Shown here: one piece after another, positions 1-10,073 of the stretch
How positions within the stretch are numbered: position 1 is the stretch's first letter
Layout of the letters: each line of letters opens with the position of its first letter
Assembly: GCF_045679555.1 (NCBI RefSeq)
Contig: NC_092092.1
Span: 10,015,190-10,079,189 of the forward strand
Direction of reading: 5' to 3'
DNA length: 64,000 nucleotides
DNA from: Salvelinus alpinus
Lineage: Eukaryota; Chordata; Actinopteri; Salmoniformes; Salmonidae
Notes under the pieces: model-generated
What the model was told of the DNA's origin: nothing
Database searches by the model: none
Seen by the model: only the letters and a program-made list of their open reading frames with translations
Translations under genes and position numbers: made by a program

Positions 1-70
1 CCGGCACTTTCACTGAAACGTTGATTAATGTGCACTGCCCCTGTAAAAAAATAAAAAAAATAAAACTCAA
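1..70 (+). repeat. LINE 3' tail-like fragment
   Basis: The first bases resemble the 3' end of a fish non-LTR element: a short GC-poor tail, a phrase about a 'gtgcactgcccctgt' motif, then A-rich sequence with AATAAA-like signals. It is cut by the window edge. The family is not certain, because only the tail is visible. Confidence 0.3.
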
Positions 71-200
71 ATAATTGTTGATTGTGACTGACGCCAGACT
101 GGAGGTACAAGGACTCAAGACACACTGATTATTATTGTATTGTGTGAAACACTGTGATTATGAAGCAGCTGGCAAAGCCACTACGTCTTGTTCCGACTTC

Positions 201-620
201 CTATTTCTATAGTCCTACAAGTCTTGTCTTTTTAAAATGGTGGCCGTGAGGCTTGCCACGGTACAAGCGCTGATTCTATGTCTCTCACTTTTGTCAGTGT
301 TATTTGTACGGAGGACTAAATATTTACACAAATACAGTCGTTTGGAACTACTAAGCATCAGGGAGAAATCGTATGGTGTCTCTGATCCACAACATCGTTC
401 TTTACCTGTGGAATTGGCTAACAACGTACCTGGGCAGTCACTGCCTACAGGTGGGAATACACCCGGACATGGAAGGAGAGCTGGCCCCCTCTGCATGCCT
501 TGCTACTATCGAACGTCCGATCACAAAATGGATGAACTCCTGCTTTTGATCCGAACTAAGAGATTATGGGGAATGCTTTGCCATCTGCCTGACTGAGACA
601 TGGCTGGACCAATAATTTTT
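201..620 (+). repeat. LINE ORF fragment (endonuclease-region-like)
   Basis: An open frame at 237-596 ends in a segment reading KMDELLLLIRTKR, and the sequence after its stop reads on as 'ETWLDQ'-like residues in another frame. That order (KMDEL, then TETWLD) is what I know from the apurinic-endonuclease part of fish LINE ORF2 proteins. There is no reverse transcriptase next to it, so this is a decayed fragment and not a host gene. Confidence 0.4.
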
Positions 621-870
621 TTACCCCAATTGGTAGTTACAGTCTTGTACCTTCGTTGCCACTTCCCTATGGACTTGGAATAGGCGAAGGTCGAGAGCCA
701 TGCGTCCTCCGAAACACAACCCCACCAAGCCACACTGCTTCTTGACACACTGCTGGCTTAACCCGGAAGCCAGCCGCACCAATGTGTCGGAGGAAACACC
801 GTCCAGCTGGTGACCAAGGTCAGCTTGCAGGCGCCCGGCCCGCCACAAGGAGTCGCAAGAGCGCGATGGG
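621..870 (-). repeat. SINE-like salmonid repeat, partial
   Basis: The stretch contains the phrases 'ggcgaaggtcgagagcc', 'cttaacccggaagccagc' and 'gcccggcccgccac', which I recognise as a common interspersed fish repeat. I believe it is a tRNA-derived SINE read from the minus strand. It stops before the tRNA-like head, so it is partial. Open frames in it are repeat shadows. Confidence 0.45.
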
Positions 871-904
871 ACAATAAACAAAGTTCAAATGCCAAGACTC
901 AGAG

Positions 905-1895
905 ATCATTGAGTGCTTTTGAAATCTGTAGCCTATCTCTGCTGCGCTGTATCAGCACAATATACAAAGCCCTACAGCAAGGCCATTTTGGTAATGAATA
1001 TAGGCTACAAGATAGATAGGCTGTTTGTAATAGGTGAATTGCCCTATGTGAATGCAGTCGCACACACAATCGTCTTACCAAAATAATGCAAATAAAACGC
1101 TGAAAGTAGTAGCCTAGTTATTTTTGCAAACAAAAATACTGAATTGCAGTTTGGCTTAGAATACCGACACAACCGCGAATTGGAACTAATGAATGCAAAC
1201 AGAACAAAACCGGGGATCCAAATAACCTAAACATAGCCTATTAAATTTATGTTTTTGGACAAAAACCCTGCGGGCGACTAGGGTAGGATTCTAGGCTAAC
1301 CTGGGCTGGCTCCTTTGTTCCAAGATCATCAGAAAAAGTTGGAGGAGGAGAGATTATCCTAGCGGCGCTTTTGGAAGGGTGGGTAGGTTCTGCATACGGA
1401 GCTAGCTGGAGCTTGACGGAGGCCTCGTGGTGTGATGCTGCTGCTGCTCATCGCTCTCCTCTGTTTGGGTACTTTGGCGAAGCCAATTTCTGATATCCAT
1501 CATGGTAGATTAGCTGGTTCGAGCTAGCTAAATAGGCTAAGGCTAATAACAATAATGCTTTTTTTACAGCTAGCTAAGAAGCTAACTAAACTTGGTAGTG
1601 GTGGAGCGTGAGGCAGAGTTGAGTGAAGCAGCTTCAACCGTAAACTTGACCCCGCCCTTATAAATCAAAATCAAATATTACAGTGGAGGAGTATCACGTT
1701 ATTCACTTAGCCTACCACAGAGATGAGAACCGCTTTTCCCCACTTTTTATGGAAACCCAAAAGGAACAGGGCATACCTAACCTCCCCGTGGCTTTCCATA
1801 GCCCCCCTACAAACACCGCAGCGCGCACTGTCCATTGTGCTGAAACAGCGCAGCGGAGATACAGAATTTTTTTGTGCCAGCCTGTCACTCAATCA
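905..1895. mobile_element. Non-autonomous DNA transposon with long inverted ends
   Basis: The sequence near 910-970 and the reverse complement of about 1826-1895 match closely. They share 'attgagtg' followed, after a short gap, by 'ctgctgcgctgt', '.tcagcacaat' and so on. Both ends point inward, about 1 kb apart, with no transposase between them. This is the layout of a miniature or internally deleted DNA transposon. Flanking target duplications were not resolved, so the exact ends are uncertain. Confidence 0.45.
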
Positions 1896-2029
1896 TTTTA
1901 ACTTTTCATTGTAAACTTTCGTCTATTTTTATATAGGGACATAAAACAAAAACTGAGGTTCAGCCCCCTCGTGGAGCCGGGTCCGGGTATACTTGTTATC
2001 GGCAGGGGAGTTTGTCAGGATCAAAATAC

Positions 2030-2385
2030 ATATGAAAGGAGCAAAGCCCAGTTAAAAAGTTTGAGGACAACCCACCATAGGATAGTTTAATTTTTCAGCA
2101 GGACAATTACACAAATTGTAATGCCAAAGACACACCAGAATTGCTTTCCAGGAGGTGTTGAGTGTGAATATTGCTGTCCATCAATGATTCCTAACCAAAT
2201 TTACTGAGCTTGAGAAATTTTTACAAAAACAATGACTACAGTATACTGTATGTTTTCTTAATTAAGAGTTGTGAAAAATTGGTAGAATGTTATTCAAAAT
2301 GATTCACAGCTGAAACGGCTGCCAAGGTGTTCCCAGCAAGTATTAACTCTGGGGTGTGAAGACATATTCAATCAGTACATTTTTA
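2030..2385 (+). mobile_element. Tc1-like transposon remnant, 3' part
   Basis: The strand reads 'cagcaggacaattacac', 'aaagacacaccagaattgc', 'ccaggaggtgttgag' and 'attgctgtccatcaatgat', ending near 'gtattaactctggggtgtg'. This is the familiar end of a fish Tc1 transposase gene, covering the second catalytic Asp region (QQDN) and downstream. Several internal segments are missing. No 5' half or inverted terminal repeat is visible nearby. Confidence 0.55.
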
Positions 2386-2389
2386 TTTA

Positions 2390-3260
2390 ATTCATTTATT
2401 TAACCTTTATTTAACTAGGCAAGTCAGTTAAGAACATATTCTTATTTACAATGATGGCCTACCAAAAGGCTAAATGCCTTCTGCGGGGATGGATTAAAAA
2501 TAAAAATATAGGACAAAACACACATCACGACAAGAGAGACACCACAACACTACATAGGGGTTCCAGAGTGGCGCAGCGGTCTAAGGCACTGCATCTCAGT
2601 GCTAGAGGCGTCACTACAGATCCTGGTTTGATTCCAGGCTGTATCACAACCGGCCATGATCGGGAGTACCATAGGGCAGTGCAAAATTGGCCCAGCGTTG
2701 TCCGGTTTAGGGCCGTCATTGTAAATAATATTATGACTTGCCTAGTTAAATAAAGGTTAAATTAAAAAAAACTTAAAATGTAAAACATAAAGAGAGACCT
2801 AAGACAACAACATAGCATGACAGCAACATATGACAACACAGCTTAGTAGCAATACAACAACATGGTAGCAACACAACATGGCAGGAGAACAACATTGTAG
2901 CAGCACAAAACATGGCACAAACATTATAGGACAAAGACAACAGCACAAAGGGCAAGAAGGTAGAGACAACAATACATCAAGCAAAGCAGCCACAACTGTC
3001 AGTAAGTGTCCATGATTGAATCTTTGAATGAAGAGATGGAGATAAAACTGTCAAGTTTGAGTGTTTTTTGCAGCTCGTTCCAGTCGCTAGCTGCAGCGAA
3101 CTGAAAAGACCCATGGTTCAAATCAAAAATCTAATCTAATTTTGTGTGTGTGCTTTGGGAACCTTTAAAAGAATGTGACTGGCAGAACGGATGTTGTATG
3201 TGGAGGATGTGGGCTGCAGTAGGTATCTCAGATAGGGGGAACTAGGCACTGTATGTACAG
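2390..3260. repeat. Interspersed salmonid repeat split by a HpaI SINE
   Basis: Two parts, about 2390-2556 and 2771-3260, belong to one dispersed fish repeat. It is rich in 'acaacatggtagcaacac'-like phrases and carries 'cagctcgttccagtcgctag'. The HpaI SINE at 2557-2770 sits between them. I know this repeat as very common in salmonid introns but cannot name its class securely. It shows no coding content. Confidence 0.4.
2557..2770 (+). repeat. HpaI-type tRNA-derived SINE
   Basis: The head 'gtggcgcagcggtctaaggc' is an A-box-like tRNA promoter and 'ctggtttgattccaggct' is a B-box. The body 'cataggg.agtgcaaaattggcccagcg' and the tail 'cctagttaaataaaggtta' follow in the known order for the salmonid HpaI family. 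The copy is full length with scattered changes. Confidence 0.85.
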
Positions 3261-3289
3261 CGCAGAGGTTACTTGTACTTTTTATGGAC

Positions 3290-4280
3290 CTCTTTATGCG
3301 CCATCAACGCCCGGGATCAGTAGTAATGATGCTTTCAAGACAACTGGAAACTCTGAAAAATATGAGGTCAAATCATGACATTAGTGATCTTCAGGTAGGA
3401 AAGACGGAGCTCCAGAAAGAGGCCAGAGTTCCCGACTTGAAATTCCAAGGATACGGTCCAAACACTTAAAAGACACACCCTCGTCCATTTACCCTCTCCT
3501 TATGCCCTTGGGGGAATCCCCGTCACCATCTTGGAGGGCAGTCCAAATGATTAGCCAAGCAAGGGAAGTTTGCAATGTAAGCCCCTCAGCCCTCGTTTTT
3601 AGTCGGCTTTGCGAGTGTACAATTATGTTCACTCCGGGCTGAAACTCCCCATAATTCAATTCACGACGATTGTACATCCGCTAAGAAAAGTCTGCAAAAA
3701 CTTAAAAACAACATCAATGGAGAAGTTAACATACAAGTGTAAGTAAAAACGATTGCAAATAAGTTTGAAATTGTGCTACTATTGCACATGACGGCACAAA
3801 CATGTCTGTAAAAAGTACATATGTTTTTGTTTGGTTAGCTTTTGGAAATTGTAGCAATAAAACAGTTCCAGCTAGGCAGGCTAACATTAGTTAGCTAATT
3901 CATTTGCTAGCTATCATACAGTAGGCGTATATTAATAATTATATATTTAATATAAGTAGACATGCACTCATAATTGACTGAAACGCATATAAAGCACCCA
4001 CAAGCTACCGGTGGCTGAAAACACAATCATCGGGGGATGAATGAGTGATGAATTTCCGGCCAAGGGTTGTCCTTTTAAAAATCATTCCTTCCTCCCTCGC
4101 CCCTTGCCCTGCAAGTGTATACTCGTCAGACGTCATGATACGTCGTCAGAAGTGTCCACTTAATTTGAGGGCTGAGGGCATAGGGTGTGTCTTTTAAGCG
4201 TTTGGACCGAAAGTTAGATGACCGTTCAAAACAAATTTTCCAGTGAGATTTGTTCCGAGTTCCCAGTTGTCTTGAACACA
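3290..4280. mobile_element. Palindromic miniature element, split by another element
   Basis: The left half (about 3325-3453) reads 'acaactggaaactctg', 'gatcttcaggtaggaaagac' and 'gagttcccgacttg'. The right half (about 4213-4280) is its inverted partner, reading 'gttccgagttcccagttgtc'. The same palindrome occurs almost whole at 54930-55260. The two halves here are separated by the element at 3454-4212. Confidence 0.5.
3454..4212. mobile_element. Non-autonomous DNA transposon (~760 bp) with ~27-bp inverted ends
   Basis: The left end begins 'cggtccaaacacttaaaaga' and continues 'cacaccct'. The right end, reverse-complemented, gives the same run with one change (an a/g difference in 'aaacacttaaaag'). 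The interior is AT-rich with no transposase, so it depends on another element for movement. It lies inside the palindromic element at 3290-4280, so it inserted later. A clean target duplication could not be fixed. Confidence 0.55.
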
Positions 4281-5094
4281 GCATCAGTAATTGCCCGTGG
4301 ACAGTTACACGCCCTGCGACAGCCTCGCTGTGCTAGCTTCTACTACCACTGTGTGTCGCAATGGTTATTTTTCTCCGTGAGCTATTGTTGGTAACTGTAC
4401 TGTAGGATTTGGACAGGGCATGGATTAATGTCAAGCTTCTTTCTACAGACTTTTCCAGTACACGAAAAACGGACTCTTGGCGGCAGTAAGAAATCCATCA
4501 CCATCACCGCTCATTCAACATAGCCTCGATTTACGTTTTTTTTTTAATTACTTAAACAAAATCACTTTTTGGGGTTCTCATACACTTACACTGATGTTTT
4601 GATTCTTGCTTTTACAGTCGCTAAGAATATATTTGGTTGTGATCTTTGCAAAATAACTATTTTGGATGGATCAGTTGAACTAGAATGCTAATGCTCATTG
4701 CTATAGCTAATGCTAGCCACTGGTTTAAGTATACTTTTTTATACAGTTGAATTGCGATGATGATACGAACATTATATTAAGCAGGACATTCATATGTGCC
4801 TTAAAATTGAATTATATTCTAAAAGTAGTGTGAAATTAGGATTTGTTTTTGCTGGCGTTCTATAAGCACTCCCCCTGTTCTGTCACCAATTTGCGCGCAT
4901 CACCCTCGTGCGGCAATGTTTATGAAAGTCGATTTTTCTGCATGAGCGCTGTTTTCGCTTTCAGGTATTTTCATGCTTTTGCTTTAAAAATAGTATATCT
5001 TTATTATTATTTCTCTTTTCACAGGTTTTTTGGGGGGGTGGATAATAAAAAAATTGATTAATATCATGCATTGTACATTACATCACATTTACAT
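4281..5094. other. Unassigned non-coding stretch
   Basis: The sequence is AT-rich with only short open frames (the longest is about 72 codons, with no recognisable protein). It contains no repeat I can name. Several 'gctagc/tagcta' clusters look like decayed repeat or ordinary fish intergenic DNA. Confidence 0.3.
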
Positions 5095-5226
5095 TATTAC
5101 TTTTTATTTTAGCCTACATGGTAAATATTTTCTTATTGAACTGCACTGTTGGTTAAGGGCTTGTATGTAAGCATTTCACAGTAAAGTCTACACTTGTATT
5201 CGGCGCATGTGGCAAAAAAAGTTGGA
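5095..5226 (+). repeat. RSg-1-like LINE 3' tail
   Basis: The phrases 'gcactgttggttaagggctt', 'gtaagcatttcacagtaa' and 'cttgtattcggcgcatgtgg' form the well-known 3' end of a salmonid non-LTR family, ending in a 'gttggatttgaa' run. The inverse of this tail appears at 47195-47390. Only the end of the element is present. Confidence 0.5.
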
Positions 5227-6044
5227 TTTGAACCGCCCCCCCCCCAAAAAAAAATTGTTTGGAGAATCAAGTCAAGAACGTCCCATTGTTCACCCCTTCC
5301 ACGTTTCGTTTATGCGGTTCTCCTTTTAAGTTCCGTTCTAATTTGTTTAATTTTTTTTCGCTGGGAACCAATATATTTTCAATTCCAGGTTTTCCATCAT
5401 AGTACAAGCACATCCTGTACTGTCTTTGGTAGAAGTCTCTCGGAGCGACCAGGCTAAACTGCTGTTCTCATGCCCGTGTATGTTTCTTTCTACCTATTCC
5501 TAATAATAAGTAATACACCACCACCGTTTGAGCCATGATTGTGATATACCTGTCGGTATTGAAGTTGTCCATTCCTCTTTTGAAAAGTAATATTTAAAGT
5601 TTGGGAAGTGTTTTTGAGCTGTGGATGTATGTGGGTCTAAACTGCGCATGCCTATTTGCCAAATCAGTCTCTGTTTTTGTGAAATGCAGACTACTCTTAT
5701 AAAGTAAAAAAAAATAAACATTTAATTTCGGTCAGCAGGTTTTTATTATTTGTAAACTGTAAAGCGCCATTCCAGACGTCAATGCTGTAACAACCAGGAA
5801 GTAGTGTATGCTATATTACCCAGAGTCCCCTTCGCTTGTGTATATGGAAACGGTATTTGATTACTTGTCGTAATTCCACCCAAAACATTTACGTATAAAG
5901 TTACATGAACACGGTAGTGGACGCCTTATTTATGCGTCTATACCCACACGGTATTGTTGTGCGCAACAATATTAATCCGTTACCGGGACTGATAGTGCCG
6001 CGAATCTAGATGGTTTCACCCCCTTATTATCGGTAGTACACTCT
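5227..6044. other. Unassigned non-coding stretch
   Basis: It holds poly-C and poly-A runs near 5237-5255, and no gene or repeat I can name. Short open frames here have no protein-like character. Confidence 0.3.
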
Positions 6045-6145
6045 GGTTTCTCTTCAGATCGCATAAATCTTTCGCCTTTTACTAAAGATTTCCGTGGAGA
6101 GGAACATTATGAGTATCAACTAATTTTTTGATGCCCGGCTTAACG
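6045..6145 (+). repeat. Dispersed repeat 'E1', copy 1
   Basis: It carries 'ggtttctcttcagatcgcat', 'tttactaaagatttccgtgg' and 'agaggaacattatgagtatc'. The same order appears at 10013-10073 continued at 11733-11760, and a short piece lies at 6637-6690. It is an unnamed dispersed sequence, useful here because it shows what the 10.0-11.7 kb insertions interrupted. Confidence 0.45.
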
Positions 6146-6779
6146 GCTGGGCTTCCTACACTTGTTTAAATATAGTCGTGGTGCACCAGACTGTTAGGAA
6201 GTCCGTCATGCATGTAATTACAGGCTTTGGACACTACATGCAATACGTTGTGTTGGAGATGTGTTCAACGTGCAGTTTCATTCAGAGTTTATCTACCTAA
6301 AGAAATATGTGATTTGGAACACTTGATTAAGTAGCCAGAGCGCTAGAGACATATAGTTGTTGAAAGTTATGTCTTGCTACATTTATTGCTAAACCCACTA
6401 TGAGCGTCTGTGTGCTGCCACTGTCTTGATTGGCACAGCGTTTTATTTGTTTTTATTATTATTGTTTTATTTATTTAATCTTTATTTAGCTAGGCAAGTG
6501 AGTTAGGATGACCATTGGGTTTGCCTGATTTGAATTGATTACATACTGTTTGATTTGATTATTATTTGGAATTTTAAAATTAACGATGGATTGAATTTTT
6601 TACTTGTTGAACGTTTTAAACTGGAATGAATTTGGATTTCTGTGGAGAGGAACATTATGAGTGTCAACAATTGTTTTTATGCCGGTCCCGTTCTGTCATT
6701 GTTGCTCATAGATATTTCCTATGCATGTTTAGTATGTTACAGGGAAGCAAGTGGCGATTTTAGCATGTAAATGTTGGTG

Positions 6780-9354
6780 TCTCTGATGTCTTGAGATGTT
6801 GCTTCAATATATCCACATAATTTTCCTTTCCTCATGATGCCATCTATTTTGTGAAGTGCACCAGCCCCTCCTGCAGCTAAGCACCCCCACAGCATGATGC
6901 TGCCACCCCCGTTCTTCACTGTTGGGATGGTGTTCTTCAGCTTGCAAGCATCCTCCTTTTTCCTCCAAACATAATGATGGTCATTATGGCCAAACAGTTC
7001 TATTTTTGTTTCATCAGACCAGCGGACGTTTCTCCAAAATGTACGATCTTTGTCCCCGTGTGCAGTTGCAAACCGTAGTCTGGCTTTTTTATGGTGGTTT
7101 TGGAGCAGTTGCTTCTTCCTTGCTGAGCGGCCTTTCAGGTTATGTCGATATAGGGCTCGTTTTACTGTGGATAAAGATACTTTTGTACCTGTTTCCTCCA
7201 GCATCTTCACAAGGTCCTTTGCTGTTGTTCTGGGATTGACTTGCACTTTTCGCATCAAAGTACGTTCATCTCTAGGAGACAGAACGCGTTTCCTTCCTGA
7301 GCGGTATTTTATTACATTTTTAATTTACCTTTATTTATACAGGTTTTTTCTCATTGAGATAATATCTCTTTTCCAAGAGAGACCTGGTTCAATAGCAGCA
7401 GTGGGAACAACGTTTCAGACAAAACAACTTACACAACATTAAACAAAACTATAAACACACATACAGTACAACAATTACATATTACATTAAAAACACAAAC
7501 ATCTTGACTAAAAACAATTACACTCTTCTATGATATATACACCGATCAAGTGTTTAAACTCACATTTTAAAATGTTCAGGAGAGAATTCCAAGACCACGG
7601 TGCTAAGTAACTTAAACTATTTCTACCATGACCTGTTCTCATTTTTGGTACTGTTAGAAGCAAATCAGAATGGGACCGTAATTGATATGTATTTACTGAC
7701 CTGACTAAAAAAGAACAGAGATAAAATGTAATTTTACCCAATATGGTCTTATAAATCAGTGTATACCAGTGTTTAAGCCTATGCAAGGTCAATGACCACC
7801 AGCCAACAGCGCTGTAGAGATCACAATGATGTGTTAGACGTTTCTGATTTGTAATGAACCTGAGGTCTGCATGATACACTGAATCAAGTGCTCTCAGGGT
7901 AGTAGTGGCTGAGGCCTGCATATATATAACATCAATAAAATCTAAAACAGACAGTAATGTACATCGTACCAGCTCCTTCCTGGCCTCAAAAGAAAAACAA
8001 GCCTTATGCCGGTAATACAATCCTATTTGCAGCTTGAGCTTCCTTATCAAGTTCTCTACATGCACAGTGAAGCTCAGCTTATCATCAACCCACACACCCA
8101 AATATTTGTACACTAACTTTCTCTATAGTATGTCCAGCCAATGTAGCAATGACATGATTTGTAACATGCCTGGCATTTGAAAATACCATGCATTTTGTTT
8201 TACCCGAATTTAGAATCAGCTTTAAATCATACAGAGTCTGTTGTATGATGTTAAATGCTCTTTGGGCATTTTCAAAAGCTAAAGATAAACTACCACCACT
8301 TGAATAAAGAACAGTATCATCTGCATAAAAATGAACATCCGCTGTTTCAATAAGATCCCCAATGTTGTTGATATACAAAATGAACAACAGTGGGCCCAAA
8401 ATAGAACCTTGCAGAACACCTGAGCACACCTCTATGGACTCAGATTTACCTAGCAACCTTCAATGTTGCTGAAACAGTGCTGTGGCCAGACCTAAAGCCT
8501 GCTTGCATCCCATTTAAGATGTTGTTTTCTTGGAAGTAGGTCTTTACCTGCCTACTAACTAAGGACTCCAGTACCTTTGACAGTACAGACAATTTTCATA
8601 TGGGTCGATAGTTGTCAAATAGCGAGGGATCTCCACCTTTCAGGAGAGGCAGTACAAAAGCAGATTTCCATAACTTGGGGATTTCCTTCACATCATGCGT
8701 AAGGTTAAAAATACATGTTAAGGAGGGAGAAATTATGTCTGCAGCTAGGTGTAGGAGGCGGGGGTCTAGTTCATCAGGGCCAGGTGATTTTTTCCCAACA
8801 ATTATGATGGCTGCGTGGATCCATGGTGTTTATACTTGCGTACTATTGTTTGTACAGATGAACGTGGTACCTCCAGGCATTTGGAAATTTCTCACAAGGA
8901 TAAACCAGACTTGTGGAGGTCTACGATTTTTTTCTGAGGTCTTGGCTGATTTCTTTTGATTTTCCCATGATGTCAAGCAAAGAGGCACTGAGTTTGAAGG
9001 TAGGCCTTGAAATACATCCACAGGTACACCTCCAATTGACTCAAATGATGTCAATTAGCCTATCAGAAGCTTCTAAAGCCATGACATCATTTTCTGGAAT
9101 TTTCCAAGCTGTTTAAAGGCACAGTCAATTTAGTGTATGTAAACTTCTGACCCACTGGGATTGTGATACAGTGAAATAATCTGTCTGTAAACAAGTGTTG
9201 GAAAAATTACAAAAAAAAAAATTACATCTACTTAAGTAGATGTCCTAACCGACTTGCCAAAACTATAGTTTGTTCACAATAAATTTGTGGAGTGGTTGAA
9301 AAATGAGTTTTAATGACTCCAACCTAAGTGTATGTAAACTTCCGACTTCAACTG
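6780..9354 (-). mobile_element. Sleeping Beauty-lineage Tc1 transposon, interrupted by a LINE
   Basis: Two blocks, 6780-7307 and 8803-9354, together match the Tc1 copy at 41328-42912. The first block encodes part of the transposase (KVQVNPRTTAKDLVKMLEET, then WSDETKIELFGHN, then GGGSIMLWGC). This is the Sleeping Beauty/Tss family of salmonid Tc1 elements. The second block has the upstream region and right terminal repeat ending 'gacttcaactg' at 9354, followed by TA. The left end, including the DPE catalytic half, is missing. The LINE at 7308-8802 entered near 'gagcggtat'. Confidence 0.8.
7308..8802 (-). mobile_element. 5'-truncated LINE (reverse transcriptase) inside a Tc1
   Basis: The minus strand encodes reverse-transcriptase segments in order. 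First comes SPGPDELDP-like sequence (about 8790-8750), then DNYRP (about 8610). Next is [20 protein letters not shown] with the catalytic YADDTVLY box (8456-8085), then [12 protein letters not shown] and the LINE C-terminal region down to 7508. It is broken into at least three frames and lacks the endonuclease end, so it is 5'-truncated. The 3' UTR ends at about 7308 in T-rich sequence. I place it broadly in the Jockey/L2/Rex group of fish LINEs; the exact clade would need a tree. Confidence 0.75.
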
Positions 9355-9374
9355 TATATTTTCTACATTGTTTG

Positions 9375-9476
9375 TAAACTCCTGAGTGGCACAGCGGTCT
9401 AAGGCACTGCATCTCAGCGCTGGAGGTGTCACTACAGACCCTGGTTCGATCACAGGCTGTATCAAACAGCCCCACC
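9375..9476 (+). repeat. HpaI-type SINE, 5' (tRNA-like) part only
   Basis: It reads 'gagtggcacagcggtctaag', 'gcactgcatctcagcgctgg' and 'ccctggttcgatcacaggct', then stops. The body and tail of the SINE are absent. It lies 20 bases beyond the end of the Tc1 element. Confidence 0.7.
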
Positions 9477-10012
9477 TGCCCTGAATGACAGGTCACCACT
9501 GGTTACTAAAGTGAGGATTCACCCTCTTCAGATAATTATTTTGTAACTTATCTGCAGAAAAACGTTTTGTGCCCATAAAGCCGTAGTTAGCCGTGTGCAA
9601 ATTTGGGAGCCAAATAAACGGCACTTTCTCACGATGTGATTCGGTTCCTGATGTTAAATAAAAGATCCGTTCATTTGCAAACGATCCATCACTATTTATA
9701 CATTGTAGCTGGTGTTGGAGGCAAGCAGCTGCATGAAGGCTGTAATTTCAAAGCAAACTGATCTTGATGTAATAAAAAAGTCATTGTAAAGTTGGAAATG
9801 TAGCTAACAACAAAATATTAAATTGTATTTAAACTTTTGATGCAAACCTTCTAGACTGTGGGACTCTTGTACCGGCTATAGTGTGACTGTGGACTGTGGT
9901 CGGGCCCGGTGGGTGGTTGTAGTGAGGTGTACCCCCATAGACCTTCTCTGATTAGGCAGCAGAACATATTAACCTCTACTGGAACTCCTGGTTCTGCCAG
10001 TGCCAACAATTT
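9477..10012. other. Unassigned non-coding stretch
   Basis: No gene is present. The AT-rich part (9480-9840) looks repeat-derived, with phrases such as 'gtgcaaatttgggagccaaa', but I cannot assign a family. Confidence 0.25.
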
Positions 10013-10073
10013 GGTTTCTCTTCATATGGCATAAGTCTTTCGCTTTTTACTTAAGATTTCCATGAACAGGAAC

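Noticed and set aside
1435-1527. A short frame starting MLLLLIALLCLGTLAKPIS that resembles a signal peptide
   Set aside because: Thirty codons only, inside a transposon-like element, arising from a CTG-rich run. No downstream exon.
2557-2640. tRNA gene candidates at the HpaI and SlmI-like SINE heads (also 27510, 55760, 57622)
   Set aside because: A- and B-box-like phrases occur but each is joined to SINE bodies and tails and lacks a full cloverleaf. They are SINEs.
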